11,596 nt of DNA, taken from Sulfurovum sp. (GTDB taxonomy: Bacteria; Campylobacterota; Campylobacteria; Campylobacterales; Sulfurovaceae). Below are positions 1 to 5,434 of this stretch, piece after piece. The translations under genes were made by a program, and so were the position numbers. The stretch covers positions 1 through 11,596 of the forward strand of contig WFYB01000185.1 in the NCBI GenBank assembly GCA_015490315.1, written 5' to 3'. Numbering within the stretch: position 1 is the stretch's first letter; each line of letters opens with the position of its first letter. The notes under the pieces were generated by a model. It was not told the origin of the DNA. It made no database searches and saw only the letters and a list, made by a program, of their open reading frames with translations.

Positions 1-1419
1 CGAAATGCCGATATCGAGATCGAAGAGGAGGAGGCGGATGATTTTCTCGAGATCCTTCAGGAGGGTCTGAGATCGAGAAACAAAGGTACACTCGTACGCC
101 TTGAGCTGATGGAGGGTGGAGACAAGAAGCTGATAAAGTTCCTCCTCTCCCACCTCAACCTCGATGAAGAGGATATCTACAGCTACCGTAATGTACCGCT
201 CAACCTCGGAAGTCTCTGGCAGATCGTGGGGGACAAATCGCTTGCACATCTGCTGCTGCCGACCTTCACCCCCAAAGTGCTGCCGCCGCTGGACAGCGAA
301 GATATCTTTGAGGCGATCGACAAGCAGGATATCCTCCTCTATCACCCCTTTGACAGCTTTGAGCCGGTGGTGAAGTTCATCGCCAAGGCAGCTGCCGATC
401 CTGACACCGTTGCGATCCGTATGACGCTCTACCGTGCCGGACAGAAGTCCCCTATCGTCAAAGCCCTCATCGACGCGGTACGAGACGGCAAGCAGGTGAT
501 GGTACTCGTCGAGCTCAAAGCACGCTTCGATGAAGAGAACAATCTCCGCTGGGCGCGTGCGCTCGAAGATGCCGGTGCCCATGTGGTCTACGGCATACCC
601 GGACTCAAAGTCCATGCCAAGATCGCACAGGTGATCAAACGCCAGGGCAAAAGCCTCAAAAGCTACGTCCACCTCGCTACAGGCAACTACAACCCAAGCA
701 CCGCCAAGATCTATACCGACTTCTCCTATTTCACCTCCAAAGAGATCTTCGGTACCGATGCGACACACTTTTTCCATTTCCTGACCGGCTTTTCGACCCA
801 TACCAAACTGAGCAATCTCTATATGTCCCCGACACAGATCAAACCCAAGCTGCTCAAACTGATCAAAAAAGAGGCAAGTTACGGTAAGGAAGGTGTGATC
901 ATCCTCAAAGCCAACTCGCTGGTCGATCAAGATATCATCAAAGCACTCTACGAAGCTTCGCAGACAGGCTGCAAGATCGATCTGATCATCCGCGGTATCT
1001 GCTGTCTGCGTCCGGGCGTACCGGGAGTGAGTGAGACCATCCGTGTCTCCTCTATCATCGGCAAGTACCTTGAGCATCCGCGTGTCTACTTCTTCAAGCA
1101 TGACAAAGTGCAGTGCTACATCTCCAGTGCTGATCTGATGCCGAGAAACCTCGTGCGTCGTGTCGAGCTGATGACCCCTATCTATGAGACGCAGCTCAAG
1201 ACAAAGATCGAGCAGATCCTGATGCTGCAGCTGGCGGACAACAAACTCCGCTGGGAACTGCAAAATGACGGCAGCTATGTCAAAGTCCCGGCTCTGGGCA
1301 AAGTGATTGACAACCATGCGATCCTCGAGACCTACGCCAACAAGATCTATGACAAAACCAAAAAAGAGACCCCTGACTATGTCAGACGTCTTGCAGAACG
1401 CATACTAAAGGAGAGCTGA
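1..1419 (+). CDS. ppk: Polyphosphate kinase 1, 3' part (5' end outside window)
   Basis: PPK1 reversibly moves the terminal phosphate of ATP onto inorganic polyphosphate. The frame is open from base 1, so the gene enters from the left. The visible 472 residues lack roughly the first 220-230 of a family that is usually about 700 long. An internal ATG at 109 is not a start, because conserved PPK1 sequence precedes it. The phospholipase D-like catalytic half is complete. The GLKVHAKI motif carries the His expected to be autophosphorylated (codon 613-615). The second conserved His is in YVHLATGNYN (codon 670-672). KARFDEENN, RGICCLRPGVPG and SSADLMPRNL are also typical. The stop overlaps the next start as TGATG, so the two genes are probably co-translated. 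Family assignment is very secure. Confidence 0.97.
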   Translation, partial: RNADIEIEEEEADDFLEILQEGLRSRNKGTLVRLELMEGGDKKLIKFLLSHLNLDEEDIYSYRNVPLNLGSLWQIVGDKSLAHLLLPTFTPKVLPPLDSEDIFEAIDKQDILLYHPFDSFEPVVKFIAKAAADPDTVAIRMTLYRAGQKSPIVKALIDAVRDGKQVMVLVELKARFDEENNLRWARALEDAGAHVVYGIPGLKVHAKIAQVIKRQGKSLKSYVHLATGNYNPSTAKIYTDFSYFTSKEIFGTDATHFFHFLTGFSTHTKLSNLYMSPTQIKPKLLKLIKKEASYGKEGVIILKANSLVDQDIIKALYEASQTGCKIDLIIRGICCLRPGVPGVSETIRVSSIIGKYLEHPRVYFFKHDKVQCYISSADLMPRNLVRRVELMTPIYETQLKTKIEQILMLQLADNKLRWELQNDGSYVKVPALGKVIDNHAILETYANKIYDKTKKETPDYVRRLAERILKES

Positions 1420-1943
1420 TGCTGTTGAGATTTAAAGAGTGGACACCCAAACTCGACAAAAATGCCTGGGTCGCTGAAGGTGCCAGCGTCATCGGACGCA
1501 CAACGATCGGGGAAGACTCCGCGATCTGGTTTGGCTGCGTGGTACGTGGTGATGTGCACTTTATTGAGATCGGGGATCGCACCAATATCCAGGATCTCAG
1601 TATGATCCATGTCACCCACCACAAAAAGGAAGATATGAGTGACGGCAACCCGACCATTATCGGCAACGATGTCACCGTCGGACACCGTGTCATGCTGCAC
1701 GGCTGCACCATCGAAGATGCCTGTCTTATCGGCATGAGTGCCACCATCCTCGACGGTGCCGTGATCGGCAAAGAGTCGATCGTCGGTGCCGGCTCACTGG
1801 TCACCAAAAACAAAAAGTTCCCACCCCGCAGTCTCATCATGGGCAGCCCCGCCAAAGTGGTACGAGAACTGACCGACGAAGAGGTCGCAGAACTCTATGC
1901 CTCTGCCAAACGGTACGTTGCATTTAAAAATGAGTATCAGTAA
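1419..1943 (+). CDS. Gamma-class carbonic anhydrase-like hexapeptide-repeat protein
   Basis: The 174-residue protein is built of left-handed beta-helix hexapeptide repeats, for example VIGRTTIGEDSAIWFGCVV and later TIIGNDVTVGH. It has the three His positions used for zinc in gamma carbonic anhydrases: His64 (MIHVTHH), His89 (VGHRVM) and His94 (LHGC), the last two five residues apart. Arg54 and Asp59 surround the NIQD motif. It ends in the usual short alpha-helix that packs against the trimer. Length and motifs match the YrdA/PaaY/CaiE-like branch, which lacks the acidic loop of the archaeal Cam enzyme. True carbon dioxide hydration activity is therefore likely but unproven. The ATG overlaps the ppk stop by one base and has AAAGGAGAG just upstream, within ppk, indicating an operon. 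Confidence 0.92.
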   Translation: MLLRFKEWTPKLDKNAWVAEGASVIGRTTIGEDSAIWFGCVVRGDVHFIEIGDRTNIQDLSMIHVTHHKKEDMSDGNPTIIGNDVTVGHRVMLHGCTIEDACLIGMSATILDGAVIGKESIVGAGSLVTKNKKFPPRSLIMGSPAKVVRELTDEEVAELYASAKRYVAFKNEYQ

Positions 1944-2142
1944 ATATGGTTCAAACTTCTCTGCCTCTCAATAAAAAAAACGAGGACAGAGACGAGAGGT
2001 TTTGCATAGTTTTATCTATGTCGCTTGCGTTTTTTTCTTTTTGGTTACTTCTTTTCTTTTTTGTCGCAATACAAAAAAGAAAAAGTAACAAAAGAGTTAA
2101 ACGATTTAAAAAACATTTGAAATAATCAAAAGAGAAAACATT
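1944..2142. other. AT-rich intergenic region with stem-loops
   Basis: The 199 bases between the carbonic anhydrase-like gene and the EI24 gene hold no convincing gene. Three stem-loops are visible. The first pairs CTCTGCCTC (1959-1967) with GAGGACAGAG (1982-1991), with one bulged A. The second is a small CATAG/CTATG hairpin (2005-2009 with 2016-2020). The third is the long palindrome listed separately. None is followed by a clear T run on the plus strand, so I do not call a terminator. I see no convincing promoter. The ribosome binding site ahead of the EI24 gene is weak (AAAGAGA). Confidence 0.6.
2044..2089. repeat. Long AT-rich palindrome (19-bp stem)
   Basis: The left arm 2044-2064 (GTTACTT then C/T-rich, ending TTTTTTGT) is complementary to the right arm 2071-2089 (ACAAAAAAG ... 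GTAAC). Nineteen pairs form around a 6-base loop, with a 2-base bulge in the left arm. The symmetry continues imperfectly outward to about 2029 and 2102, where CGTTT faces AAACG. The strongly strand-biased composition (pyrimidine left, purine right) also produces a spurious lysine-rich minus-strand reading frame. Confidence 0.75.
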
Positions 2143-2811
2143 ATGAAACAAATCATCACGAAAAGCCTCAGAGATATCTTCTCCAAAGATGTCATCCTCT
2201 TTGTCCTGCAGATCTCGCTCGCCGCATTGGCTCTGACCGGGCTCTTTGTCTGGTACTTCTGGGATGGGCTGTCACACTTCATCTCCTCCTATCTCTCATG
2301 GATACCGTGGGAGTGGCTGCAGACCTCGGGGGCGACTGTCATTACGTTCACACTTGCCTATATGCTTTTCATCATCATGATCTCACTGCTTACCTCTCTC
2401 TTTTCGGAGAAGCTGCTGATACGTTTGGCAAAAAAGCACTATCCCGATGTCAAAGTAGTCGGAAGCGCCGATATTACGACCTCTATCATCGCTACACTCA
2501 AAGCGAGTCTGATCTTTCTGCTGCTCTTTATCCTTGCTATACCCTTTCTCTTCATCCCGATACTCGGTCAGATCATCATGCTCTATCTCTGGTCTATACT
2601 CATCAAAGAGCCGACGATCTATGATGTAGGCTCCCTCTTCATCGCAGACAAAAAGATCCTCAAAGCCAAAAGCAAAAAAGCCAGACTCATCGCTATGATC
2701 GCCTCTCTCTTCAACTACATACCGGTACTCAACATCTTTGCCCCTGTCTTTGCGCAGGTGCTCTTTTTGCATTATATTTTGGGGAGTGAGGAATTAGAGA
2801 TTAGAAATTAG
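2143..2811 (+). CDS. EI24/CysZ-family integral membrane protein
   Basis: The 222-residue protein is mostly hydrophobic. Likely membrane segments lie near residues 17-39, 62-87, 118-150 (possibly two spans) and 183-212. Amphipathic and charged stretches lie between them, including SEKLLIRLAKKHYPDVK and DKKILKAKSKKAR. The last span (NYIPVLNIFAPVFAQVLF) has the Asn/Pro-rich pattern typical of the EI24 family, which includes the bacterial sulfate permease CysZ. No sulfate assimilation genes are nearby, so a transport role is only possible. The last codons (SEELEIRN) are encoded by a heptamer repeat array, so the natural C-terminus may once have been elsewhere. A terminator follows closely. Confidence 0.85.
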   Translation: MKQIITKSLRDIFSKDVILFVLQISLAALALTGLFVWYFWDGLSHFISSYLSWIPWEWLQTSGATVITFTLAYMLFIIMISLLTSLFSEKLLIRLAKKHYPDVKVVGSADITTSIIATLKASLIFLLLFILAIPFLFIPILGQIIMLYLWSILIKEPTIYDVGSLFIADKKILKAKSKKARLIAMIASLFNYIPVLNIFAPVFAQVLFLHYILGSEELEIRN

Positions 2812-2817
2812 AAACTT
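2783..2817 (+). repeat. Degenerate 7-base tandem array at the 3' end of the EI24 gene
   Basis: Five consecutive 7-base units run GGAGTGA, GGAATTA, GAGATTA, GAAATTA and GAAACTT. The array includes the stop codon TAG (2809-2811), encodes the protein tail, and is followed six bases later by the terminator hairpin. It is the plus-strand counterpart of the minus-strand arrays at 2878-2933 and 4430-4457. Confidence 0.75.
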
Positions 2818-2822
2818 TAGTT

Positions 2823-2846
2823 GCTTTCTCTTTGAGAAAGCTTTTA
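2823..2846 (+). terminator. Rho-independent terminator of the EI24 gene
   Basis: GCTTTCTC (2823-2830) and GAGAAAGC (2834-2841) form a perfect 8-bp stem with a TTT loop, followed directly by TTTTA. It lies 12 bases after the EI24 stop codon. On the other strand no T run follows, so it acts in the plus direction. Confidence 0.85.
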
Positions 2847-2852
2847 TCACAA

Positions 2853-2933
2853 GCATTGCGCAGCAATGCATACCAAAACTCTTCACTCTTCACTCTTCAC
2901 TCTTCACTCTTCTCTCTTCTCTCTTCTCTCTTC
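2853..2933 (-). repeat. 7-base tandem array plus conserved hairpin at the 3' end of the exonuclease gene
   Basis: Read on the minus strand, three GAAGAGA units and five GAAGAGT units (plus-strand 2933 down to 2878) run into TTTTGGT and then a 7-bp hairpin, GCATTGC/GCAATGC (2853-2869). The exonuclease stop codon (2904-2906) lies inside the array, so the tail REERREKREE is repeat-encoded. The stretch GAGTTTTGGT plus the hairpin recurs at 4400-4429 with only a few differences. Confidence 0.85.
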
Positions 2934-3713
2934 ACGTTTTATTCTCCTGCTCTTTTTACTCGAAGTTGAAAACTGCAGCAGATCATCGGTGGTTTTGACA
3001 TACTCCGGCAGGGTCTCAAAGCTCTTCTTCATCACCTGTGCGGCACAAAGTGCATCACTAAATGCCCGGTGGTGTGTGGCTGTCTCGATCCCCAGACACT
3101 CTATGAGATAGCCAAGTCCGTAGCGTTCACTCTCGAAGGTACGTCTGGCAAGGTCGATCGTGCAGAGCTTTGGGTTGCCAATACCGCCAAGCCCGAAACG
3201 TTCAAATGAGGCGGTCAAAAAGGAGTAGTCGAAGTTGGCGTTGTGTGCCACAAAAACTGCATCCCCCATAAAACGGCGCAAGGCTGTCAATGCCTCCCTG
3301 CGTGTAGGGGCACCGATGAGATCTTCCGGTTCGATACCGGTGATCTTGGTAATATACTCAGGTAAAAAGGCACACTCCACAAAGGTCTCGAGACGATCGA
3401 TGATCTCACCGTTTTGCACCATGACCGCGCCGATCTCAATCACCTGTGAGGTACCGGGTTTGCTGCCGTTGGTCTCGATATCGATGACGCAGTAGCGCTC
3501 CTCTTCATAAGGGGTAAAAAAGGTACGCAGACGGTAGTTACCCTCCTCATCCTCTTCGATAGGGTAGCCTGAAGCCTGCAGCAGGATGAAGATCGTATCG
3601 CTATCTTCGAGCAGAGTTGTGTGTTTCATCACGATCGGCTCAAACTGGGCTTTGCTCAGTACTCCTTTGTGCTTGCGAAATGCCCGGGTGAGTTCGTCAA
3701 AGACTTTTTGCAT
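2904..3713 (-). CDS. dnaQ: DnaQ-family 3'-5' exonuclease (DNA polymerase III epsilon-like)
   Basis: This is a DEDDh exonuclease, the proofreading or repair type that removes 3' nucleotides from DNA. With the start chosen here (269 residues) the acidic catalytic set is complete: Asp78 and Glu80 (VIDIETNG), Asp162 (HNANFDYSF), His215 and Asp220 (HHRAFSDAL). An approximately 70-residue helical N-terminal extension precedes the nuclease domain, as I recall in Campylobacterota homologues. The longer possible start at 3800 is rejected because it would lie 104 bases inside trpF. ATG at 3713 has GTGGAG upstream and overlaps trpF by only 17 bases. The C-terminus is repeat-derived (see 2853-2933). Whether it is the replicative epsilon subunit or an accessory exonuclease cannot be told from sequence alone. 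Confidence 0.9.
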   Translation of the reverse strand: MQKVFDELTRAFRKHKGVLSKAQFEPIVMKHTTLLEDSDTIFILLQASGYPIEEDEEGNYRLRTFFTPYEEERYCVIDIETNGSKPGTSQVIEIGAVMVQNGEIIDRLETFVECAFLPEYITKITGIEPEDLIGAPTRREALTALRRFMGDAVFVAHNANFDYSFLTASFERFGLGGIGNPKLCTIDLARRTFESERYGLGYLIECLGIETATHHRAFSDALCAAQVMKKSFETLPEYVKTTDDLLQFSTSSKKSRRIKREERREKREE

Positions 3714-4287
3714 TGCGGATGAAGCGCTCCACTTTTTGGGGATCTTTTTTGCCTTTGACAGATTCGACACCGGAACTGACATCCACCCCGTAGAAGCCAA
3801 ACTGCTTCACCTCTTCGAGATTTTCCGGTGTCAAACCGCCGGCTAGGATGATCTTGGAGCAGTCCACCCCATCAAACCACTCAAGGTTGAGACGCTTGCC
3901 ACTTCCACCATACGCTTCACTGTAGGCATCTACCAGTCTGTAGCGGTCAGAGAACTTCATGATATCATCGGCACAGCGTGCACGGACGACCGGCAGTGTC
4001 GGCCGTTCTATCGCGTTAAGTGATTCCTCATCCACATCGAAATGAATCTGTGCTCTGGAGATGCTGCTGTATCTGCAGACGGTATCGATCGTCTCAAGTC
4101 CTTCATTGACAAAGAGCCCCACCCTCTCTACAAATGGCGGAAGTTTGTCGATGATACGTTTGGCAGCAGCAAGCGTGATATAGCGCGGCGACTGGTTGTA
4201 AAAGACAAAACCCAAGGCATCTGCACCACACTCCACCGCATGCAATGCATCCTTGAGATTGGTAATACCGCATATTTTTACTTTCAT
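3697..4287 (-). CDS. trpF: Phosphoribosylanthranilate isomerase
   Basis: TrpF performs the Amadori rearrangement of phosphoribosylanthranilate to CdRP in tryptophan synthesis. It is a 196-residue TIM barrel of normal size. Visible marks are the catalytic Cys6 in VKICGIT, the ADALGFVF and SPRYI segments, the general-acid Asp120 in LVDAYS, and the phosphate-binding LAGGLTPENL and VDVSSGVES near the end. The usual QLHG is QIHF here. The start at 4287 gives MKVKICGIT. A longer frame reading MCRALLYTKEKEN is leader repeat A, not protein. The gene is not beside other trp genes. It lies between rpe and the exonuclease gene, with repeat A and a terminator-like hairpin upstream, so its expression may be partly separate from rpe. 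Confidence 0.95.
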   Translation of the reverse strand: MKVKICGITNLKDALHAVECGADALGFVFYNQSPRYITLAAAKRIIDKLPPFVERVGLFVNEGLETIDTVCRYSSISRAQIHFDVDEESLNAIERPTLPVVRARCADDIMKFSDRYRLVDAYSEAYGGSGKRLNLEWFDGVDCSKIILAGGLTPENLEEVKQFGFYGVDVSSGVESVKGKKDPQKVERFIRNAKSL

Positions 4288-4384
4288 ATTCTCTTTCTCC
4301 TTCGTGTAGAGCAAAGCCCTACACAAATTCCTCTCACTGAAGCTTCGCCTATCGGCTCAGATGAACTCTTCATATTCTCTTTCT
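4283..4384 (-). repeat. Leader repeat copy A, flanked by 16-base perfect direct repeats
   Basis: On the minus strand a 70-base core (plus 4299-4368) starts near TCATCTGAGCCGATAGGCG and ends with a hairpin and the Shine-Dalgarno AAGGAG of trpF. It is bounded by two perfect copies of AGAAAGAGAATATGAA (plus 4369-4384 and 4283-4298). The downstream copy contains the trpF start codon. The core matches copies B and C but lacks a 24-base block present in B (plus 5132-5155). The hairpin at 4304-4324 has nine pairs (one G-U) around a TTT loop. Confidence 0.8.
4284..4373 (-). CDS. Possible 29-codon leader reading frame in repeat A
   Basis: An ATG in the upstream direct repeat opens a frame reading MKSSSEPIGEASVRG then ICVGLCSTRRRKRI. 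It ends in a TGA that overlaps the trpF ATG (ATGA). The ATG is preceded by the weak ribosome site GAAAGAG. A similar frame exists in repeat B. The frame could be translated and couple to trpF, or may just be a by-product of the repeated DNA. No known peptide is recognised. Confidence 0.25.
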   Translation of the reverse strand: MKSSSEPIGEASVRGICVGLCSTRRRKRI

Positions 4385-4390
4385 ATCTTT

Positions 4391-4416
4391 CAATAAAAGG
4401 CATTGCATAGCAATGC
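4391..4416 (-). terminator. Terminator-like hairpin after rpe
   Basis: On the minus strand GCATTGC and GCAATGC (plus 4416-4410 and 4406-4400) form a 7-bp stem with a TAT loop, followed by CTTTTATT. It lies 20 bases after the rpe stop and before leader repeat A and trpF. If it works, most rpe transcripts would end here unless read-through supplies trpF. The same hairpin at 2853-2869 has a poorer T tract. Confidence 0.55.
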
Positions 4417-4429
4417 AAACCAAAACTCC

Positions 4430-4457
4430 TCATTCCTAATTCCTCATTCCTAATTTC
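4430..4457 (-). repeat. Degenerate 7-base tandem array at the 3' end of rpe
   Basis: Read on the minus strand the units are GAAATTA, GGAATGA, GGAATTA and GGAATGA, followed by GGAGTTTTGGTTT and the hairpin at 4400-4416. The rpe stop codon (4436-4438) falls inside the array, so the protein tail LGMRN is repeat-encoded. Confidence 0.75.
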
Positions 4458-5092
4458 AAAGAGCTGATCGCCTCTTTGACCCCCTGTGGGTGTTTGTAGA
4501 CAAAAGAGCCTGCCACGACGATATCCACCCCCGCATCAGCAAGCAGCTTGACATTCTGATCGTTGACACCGCCGTCAACCTCTATAAGACACTTCGGATT
4601 GCGCTTTTGGATCAATGCTTTGAGACGCTGGGCACGCTCGATTACAGAAGGGATGAATTTCTGACCGCCAAAGCCCGGGTTGACAGACATCAGCAAAACC
4701 ATATCAAGATCCTCAAGCAAAAACTCGATCGCTTCGGGGGGCGTATGCGGATTGAGGGTGATCGCAGGTCTGATACCTAAGGTACGGATCTTTTGGATCA
4801 GACGGTGTGGATGCTTCTCCTCTTCGATATGAAACGAAATAAAGCCCGGTTTCAACGGTGCAAAAAGATCGACAAAAAAGCTGTTGTTCTCCACCATCAG
4901 GTGAATATCGAGCGGTTTGCTCGCCGCTTTGGCGACCGCTTCGACCACAACGGGTCCAATAGTCAGGTTGGGGACGAAGTGTCCATCCATCACATCGACG
5001 TGGACAAGGTCGCATCCACCGTCACAGACAGCTTCAACGTCACGTGCAAGATGCCCGAAATCGGCAGAGAGAATACTGGGGGCTACTAGCAT
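4436..5092 (-). CDS. rpe: Ribulose-phosphate 3-epimerase
   Basis: Rpe interconverts D-ribulose 5-phosphate and D-xylulose 5-phosphate in the pentose phosphate and Calvin-type pathways, using a bound divalent metal. The 218-residue TIM barrel has the expected metal and catalytic residues: His31 and Asp33 (VHVDVMDG), His64 (LDIHLMV) and Asp173 (EVDGGV). SVNPGFGGQKF and VAGSFVY form the phosphate-binding loops. The start at 5092 (MLVAPSILSADFGH) has AAAGGAG six bases upstream. A longer frame reading MCGALLFTKENS is leader repeat B. The gene is first in a minus-strand run with trpF and dnaQ. Its predicted mRNA leader is about 230 bases and consists largely of repeats C and B. Pairing with a dnaQ-like gene resembles, to my recollection, Campylobacter and Helicobacter. 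Confidence 0.96.
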   Translation of the reverse strand: MLVAPSILSADFGHLARDVEAVCDGGCDLVHVDVMDGHFVPNLTIGPVVVEAVAKAASKPLDIHLMVENNSFFVDLFAPLKPGFISFHIEEEKHPHRLIQKIRTLGIRPAITLNPHTPPEAIEFLLEDLDMVLLMSVNPGFGGQKFIPSVIERAQRLKALIQKRNPKCLIEVDGGVNDQNVKLLADAGVDIVVAGSFVYKHPQGVKEAISSLKLGMRN

Positions 5093-5212
5093 GCTATTCT
5101 CCTTTGTAAAGAGCAAAGCCCCACACAAATTGACCGCAGGGAATGCCCCTTGGTGCCTCTCACTGAAACTTCGCCTATCGGCTCAGTTTTTACCATCATG
5201 GTATTCTCCTTT
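5084..5212 (-). repeat. Leader repeat copy B, flanked by 22-base imperfect direct repeats
   Basis: The 85-base core (plus 5106-5190) has the CTGAGCCGATAGGCGAAG start, the GGCACCAAGGGGCATTCCC block missing from copy A, and the pre-Shine-Dalgarno hairpin (plus 5106-5126). It is bounded by near-identical 22-base segments (plus 5191-5212 and 5084-5105; 19 of 22 identical). Each contains AAAGGAGAATA and CATG. The downstream one is the real rpe ribosome site and start. Confidence 0.8.
5086..5199 (-). CDS. Possible 37-codon leader reading frame in repeat B
   Basis: The frame MMVKTEPIGEVSVRG then TKGHSLRSICVGLCSLQRRIAC starts behind the strong AAAAGGAG supplied by repeat C and ends in TAG overlapping the rpe start (ATGCTAG). 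Apart from an 8-residue gap it matches the frame in repeat A (EPIGE-SVRG, ICVGLCS). It has a good ribosome site and lies inside the predicted rpe transcript. That makes a translated leader plausible, but conservation could equally reflect DNA homology. Confidence 0.35.
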   Translation of the reverse strand: MMVKTEPIGEVSVRGTKGHSLRSICVGLCSLQRRIAC

Positions 5213-5299
5213 TCATTAAAGCAAAGCTTCATGGAAATTGACCATAGGAAATGCCCCTTGGTGCCCCCTCACTAAAGCTTCGCCTGTCGGCTCAGATGA
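5213..5299 (-). repeat. Leader repeat copy C (distal)
   Basis: On the minus strand it runs from TCATCTGAGCCGACAGGCG to the hairpin at plus 5214-5233 and then AAAAGGAG. It contains the same GGCACCAAGGGGCATT block as B but has one extra G ahead of it, shifting the frame relative to B. It lies head-to-tail with B at a 107-base period. No matching direct repeat is seen on its upstream side. Confidence 0.75.
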
Positions 5300-5329
5300 C
5301 CTTGTCTCTGCCGTAAAATAATTTTTGGT

Positions 5330-5337
5330 ATTATAGC
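5330..5337 (-). promoter_or_regulatory. Minus-strand promoter (-10) for rpe
   Basis: GCTATAAT on the minus strand (plus 5337-5330) is a perfect TATAAT -10 box. No good -35 box is visible, which is usual for sigma-70 promoters in Campylobacterota. Transcription should start near 5323, giving rpe a leader of about 230 bases. It is divergent from the rpmB promoter, with about 40 bases between the two -10 boxes. Confidence 0.65.
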
Positions 5338-5376
5338 TATATCTTGCTTTTAACTGCCCCTTAAGTTTTTTTTGTC

Positions 5377-5382
5377 TATAAT
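5377..5382 (+). promoter_or_regulatory. Plus-strand promoter (-10) for rpmB
   Basis: TATAAT follows a T-rich tract (5366-5373), the typical Campylobacterota promoter arrangement. Transcription should start near 5389, giving rpmB a leader of about 45 bases. Confidence 0.7.
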
Positions 5383-5434
5383 CGCACAAATTTTTCACGC
5401 TGCATCAAAGCGTAATCACAATGAAGGATATATC

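Noticed and set aside
1959..1991. Stem-loop after the carbonic anhydrase-like gene as a terminator
   Set aside because: Nine pairs can form but the loop is 14 bases and no T run follows on the plus strand. Left as a note only.
1951..2151. 66-codon Lys/Asn/Phe-rich minus-strand frame
   Set aside because: It is produced by the AT-rich palindrome at 2044-2089 and has no domain or credible start signals.
2878..2933. CRISPR-like array
   Set aside because: The repeats are contiguous 7-base units with no spacers and there are no cas genes.
2866..3111. 81-codon plus-strand frame starting MHTKTLHSSLFTLHSSLF
   Set aside because: It is a translation of the heptamer array running antisense into the exonuclease gene.
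4288..4326. Longer N-terminus for trpF (MCRALLYTKEKEN); a similar extension exists for rpe (MCGALLFTKENS)
   Set aside because: The extra residues come from leader repeats A and B. Both families start at the inner ATG, which has a proper ribosome site.
5216..5398. 60-codon minus-strand frame ending SSEPTGEALVRG and HQGAFPMVNFHEALL
   Set aside because: Its start is upstream of the predicted rpe promoter at 5330-5337, so it would not be on that transcript. Only the last part is leader repeat C, recorded as a repeat.
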